Assembly: GCF_022662375.1 (NCBI RefSeq)
Contig: NZ_JAKNQL010000025.1
Coordinates: forward strand, 22,782 to 86,781
Direction of reading: 5' to 3'
Source: Pseudomonas sp. CROZ-RG-20F-R04-15
GTDB lineage: Bacteria; Pseudomonadota; Gammaproteobacteria; Pseudomonadales; Pseudomonadaceae
Length of the DNA stretch: 64,000 nt
The notes under the pieces were generated by a model. That model had not been told where the DNA came from. It did no database searches and saw only the letters and a list, made by a program, of their open reading frames with translations. Of this stretch, positions 61,017-64,000 are shown one piece after another. Position numbers and translations under genes: made by a program. Each line of letters starts with the position of its first letter. Position 1 is the stretch's first letter.

Positions 61017-64000
61017 TGGCAGCCGTCACCCGCATCGAGCAAGCACTCGACAGCTTTCCCGCCACCCTCAGTATTTACCGCGAGCAGCTCAAGCATTGGG
61101 CCAGTCGAGCGGCGGAAAAAGTCAGTCACGCGACGGATTTGCCGTCGCTGATGGGCATGGAACGGGTCATCCGCTTCGGTGCCAACAGCACTGCCGTCAG
61201 CAGCACTGACAACGAATTTTTCTCAGGTGTCGTCCAGTGCCCGAAGGGCAGGGTGATGGAGATCGAGAGCAAATTCGAGTCGGTGTACGACATCCCGCTC
61301 GGCAACATCGTGGTCGATGTGATCGCCATGGATGGTGGCGAAACCACCCCCGTGACCCTCGACGCGCAAGGCAAGGGCTCGTTCACGGGAACAGCGGGAA
61401 AGTTCTACCGGGTGCAGGTGCACAGCGAGGTCACTGAGGGTCAGGTCGAGGACCTGTTCAAAGCCTATGACGGCCTGACTGCTGAGCTGGACGGCTGGTT
61501 ACGCAGCGAGTGGCAGGTTTTCAAACCGCAGTGGTCGCAGTCGGTGGCGACGGCGGCGGGCAACGGCATGCTCGCCGGAAGTTGGGCGGCGATCGAAGGG
61601 GTGTGGGACAGCATTGGCATGCTCTCGGACATTCTCAAGGATCCCGGAGCGTTCGCCGAGCGGTTGGGTGAGGGCGCCACGCAGTTGATGGAGCTGGCAG
61701 CGACAGCCCCTGACGTCATGGAAAAGCTTCAATTGCTGGTCAGTGATGAAGCTGCACTGTGTTTGTTGCTGCGCACTGGCAGCCTTTGGCTGGAGATGTT
61801 ACCGCCCAGCGAAATCGCCGGGAAAACCGCGGAAGCGGCGTCGATGATGATCGTGCAGTTGCTCATCGACGTGCTGATCAGTGTTGTTTTGACGTTCGTC
61901 AGTGGTGGCGCAGGCATCGTTTATCTGACGTTGCGTCTGGCGGATCGCGCCGTCCAATTGCTGTCGGCGCTGAAGCGTTTGGTGAAGGCGATGTTCGACA
62001 TCGTTGAGGGCTTCATCAAATACGTCGATCAATACAAATCCGTTGCTGCCCGAGGCATCGCGGCGGGTGTGAAAAAGGGCCGGATGCAATTGCGCTGGGA
62101 TGCGCAGCGCAACACCTTGTTGAAGAAAGACGAGCATCACGACGATTCGCCGGATCAGGCGAAAAACCCCAACGGTGAGAGCGCTGATTGCGTGCCGAGT
62201 ACGTGCACCAACGGTTGTCCGGTGTCGATGGTCACGGGTGAGGAACTGCTGACCCTGACTGATGCGGTGCTCGATGGTGTGTTGCCGTTTGAGTTCACGC
62301 GGTTGTATCGCTCAAGCGCCGTCGATATTGATCTTGGGTTGGGGTTTGGCTGGAGTCATTCGCTGGCGCATCGGCTGGTCTTTGAGGGCGATGTTGTTGT
62401 CTGGGTTGACCATGAAAACCGGCGCACCCGCTTTCCGTTGCCGAGTATTGAGCGCCCGGCGATTCACAACAGCCTGTCGCGGGCGGCGATTTTTCTGGGT
62501 GATGAACCGGAGGAACTGATCCTGGCGCTGGCCGGGGATACGGCGCGGTTTTATCACTTTCGTGTCGGGCGTCTGACAGCGATCAGTGATGCGTACGACA
62601 ACCGTTTGCGCGTTATTCGTGATCGCTCTGACCGGGTGCAACGCCTGGACAACAGCGCCGGGCGTTCGCTGCTGTTGCGGTATGACCGTGCGCAGTTGCT
62701 GGGTGTGGATTACCAGGTGTTTCGCGAGGGTGTCTGGAGCACCGAGCAAGCGCTGGTCAGTTACCGCTACGACGCCTATCAGCACCTGATCGAAGCCAGC
62801 AACGCCGTCGGTGACAGCGAGCGTTACGACTACGACGACGCCCACGTAATCCTGCAGCGGCAACTGGCGGGCGGCGCGAGCTTCTTCTGGGAGTGGGAGC
62901 GTTCGGGGAAAGCGGCGCGTTGCGTGCGCCACTGGGCGTCGTTTTCGCAGATGAACACGCGCTACGTCTGGAGCGACGACGGCAGTGTCGCGGTGCATTA
63001 CGTCGATGGCACCGAAGAAACGTACGTGCACGATGAGCGTGCGCGGCTGGTGCGTAAAGTCTCGGCGGACGGTGGCGAGCAGCTCAAGGCCTATGACGAT
63101 GCCGGGCGCTTGATTGCCGAGCAGGATGCGTTGGGCGCGGTCACCGAATACCGCTACGACGAGGTCGGACGGCTGATTGCGCTGATTCCACCGGACGAGG
63201 CGCCCACGTCCTACGAGTACCGCAACGGTTTCCTGTTTCGGCGTTCTCGCGGTGACGCGGTGTGGATCTACCGGCGCAATGCCGAGGGCGATGTCACTGA
63301 AGCGGTCGACCCCGACGGGCAGGTCACCCATTACTACTACGACACCCGGGGTCAGTTGCTGTCGATCCGTTATCCGGACAGCAGCCGGCATCGACTGGTC
63401 TGGAACAGCCTTGGCCAGTTGACCGAAGAGACCTTGCCCGACGGCGGCGTGCGGCGCTTTTCCTACGATGCACTGGGGCGGCGGACGACGACCGCCGACG
63501 AACACGCGGCAGTCACCCGTCAGCATTGGGACGCCGTTGGCCGACTGATTCAGACGACATTTCCTGACGGTGCGACCCGCGCCTACAGCTACGGCGCCTA
63601 CGGTCAGGTCACCGCCGAGCGCGATGAACTGGGGCGCATCACCCGTTATGAATACGACGATGACTTGCATCTGGTTTCGCGGCGGATCAACCCCGACGGC
63701 ACGCGGGTGCAGTACCGCTATGACCATGCGCAACTGCGGCTCACCGAGATCGAAAACGAGTCCGGGGAAAAGTACCGGCTCGATTACACGCCGACCGGCC
63801 TGATTCGTCAGGAAAGCGGTTTTGATGGCCGGCGCACGGCATATGCCTATGACCTCAACGGCCATCTGCTGGAAAAGACCGAGTTCGGCGATGACGGCTC
63901 TTGTTTGCTCACTGCGTATGAGCGCGATGCCGCCGGCCGGCTGCTGGTCAAAACCCTGCCCGACGGCATCAAGGTTTCTTATCAATACGACCGCCTCGGT
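61016..64000 (+). CDS. Rhs/YD-repeat protein, N-terminal 995 codons (cut by window end)
   Basis: A large Rhs-family protein open to the last base of the window. Residues 1-270 form a novel-looking N-terminal part with no PAAR domain, a hydrophobic helix pair is at about 278-306, a DUF6531-like linker (TNGCPVSMVTGEELLTLTDAVLDGVLPFEFTRLYRSS) is at about 400-430, and YD repeats such as YEYDDDLHLVSRRINPDG run from about 560 onward. The C-terminal core and toxin lie beyond the window. Such proteins are often delivered toxins with a polymorphic tip and an immunity gene downstream. Confidence 0.88.
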   Translation, partial: MAAVTRIEQALDSFPATLSIYREQLKHWASRAAEKVSHATDLPSLMGMERVIRFGANSTAVSSTDNEFFSGVVQCPKGRVMEIESKFESVYDIPLGNIVVDVIAMDGGETTPVTLDAQGKGSFTGTAGKFYRVQVHSEVTEGQVEDLFKAYDGLTAELDGWLRSEWQVFKPQWSQSVATAAGNGMLAGSWAAIEGVWDSIGMLSDILKDPGAFAERLGEGATQLMELAATAPDVMEKLQLLVSDEAALCLLLRTGSLWLEMLPPSEIAGKTAEAASMMIVQLLIDVLISVVLTFVSGGAGIVYLTLRLADRAVQLLSALKRLVKAMFDIVEGFIKYVDQYKSVAARGIAAGVKKGRMQLRWDAQRNTLLKKDEHHDDSPDQAKNPNGESADCVPSTCTNGCPVSMVTGEELLTLTDAVLDGVLPFEFTRLYRSSAVDIDLGLGFGWSHSLAHRLVFEGDVVVWVDHENRRTRFPLPSIERPAIHNSLSRAAIFLGDEPEELILALAGDTARFYHFRVGRLTAISDAYDNRLRVIRDRSDRVQRLDNSAGRSLLLRYDRAQLLGVDYQVFREGVWSTEQALVSYRYDAYQHLIEASNAVGDSERYDYDDAHVILQRQLAGGASFFWEWERSGKAARCVRHWASFSQMNTRYVWSDDGSVAVHYVDGTEETYVHDERARLVRKVSADGGEQLKAYDDAGRLIAEQDALGAVTEYRYDEVGRLIALIPPDEAPTSYEYRNGFLFRRSRGDAVWIYRRNAEGDVTEAVDPDGQVTHYYYDTRGQLLSIRYPDSSRHRLVWNSLGQLTEETLPDGGVRRFSYDALGRRTTTADEHAAVTRQHWDAVGRLIQTTFPDGATRAYSYGAYGQVTAERDELGRITRYEYDDDLHLVSRRINPDGTRVQYRYDHAQLRLTEIENESGEKYRLDYTPTGLIRQESGFDGRRTAYAYDLNGHLLEKTEFGDDGSCLLTAYERDAAGRLLVKTLPDGIKVSYQYDRLG

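Overview
The window is a piece of a Pseudomonas chromosome, most probably the P. fluorescens group. This rests on gene content and order (sucCD-brnQ, purMN next to hda, the cobO-to-cobS cluster followed by a glutathione peroxidase and a FadL porin), on GC-rich codon use, and on ten copies of the GTGGGAGCGAG...CTCGCGAA palindrome typical of fluorescent pseudomonads. No insertion sequence, prophage, CRISPR array or rRNA operon was seen. Species assignment is inference.

Layout. 1-4.1 kb: end of sucC, sucD, brnQ, a DUF599 membrane protein and a MAPEG protein. 4.1-11.2 kb: small lipoprotein, two overlapping hot-dog thioesterases, htpG, dienelactone hydrolase, pirin, OsmC and a secreted amidohydrolase. 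11.3-13.7 kb: a chemoreceptor and a 131-bp-period tandem repeat array. 13.7-21.2 kb: DUF3108-purN-purM (minus), then DUF2066, PerM-type permease, hda and two C40 peptidase lipoproteins. 21.3-23.3 kb: sorbosone-dehydrogenase-like lipoprotein and an unknown protein. 23.4-32.8 kb: a cobalamin riboswitch followed by ten late cobalamin genes, nearly all overlapping. 32.9-36.9 kb: MarR regulator with MFS exporter and a 40-residue protein, glutathione peroxidase, FadL porin. 36.9-45.1 kb: small unknown proteins, a gene-free stretch of about 960 bp, a Sel1-like protein, rmuC, a large transporter-type hybrid histidine kinase, and a TetR regulator. 45.2-52.6 kb: MFS exporter, cupin, TDT transporter, an LplT-like MFS fused to an acyltransferase, a small multidrug-resistance-family exporter behind a guanidine-II riboswitch, a BASS transporter and rdgC. 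52.7-53.3 kb: a tRNA-Val/tRNA-Asp pair present twice. 53.4-64 kb: an unknown protein with an internal duplication, a membrane catalase-like/di-haem peroxidase pair, an FKBP lipoprotein, YkvA, an XRE-unknown-Sel1 operon, and the first 995 codons of an Rhs protein cut by the window end.

How genes work together. The cobalamin block covers adenosylation (CobO), a,c-diamidation (CobB), amidation (CobQ), aminopropanol attachment (CobD with CobC), lower-ligand synthesis and activation (BluB, CobT), nucleotide-loop assembly (CobU, CobS) and a phosphatase. It lies under one B12 riboswitch, with REPINs in cobB, between cobQ and cobU, and after cobS. The MarR/MFS pair carries the same 16-bp palindrome in front of both genes. 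The TetR/MFS pair carries a 41-bp inverted repeat over the MFS ribosome binding site. The SMR exporter is probably a guanidinium exporter because of its riboswitch.

I did not find a clearly new multi-gene system. The best candidates for something undescribed are the TIR-bounded tandem repeat arrays, the REPIN translated into CobB, the DnaA-box palindrome before ykvA, the duplicated-domain protein next to the tRNAs, and the XRE-unknown-Sel1 operon beside the Rhs gene.
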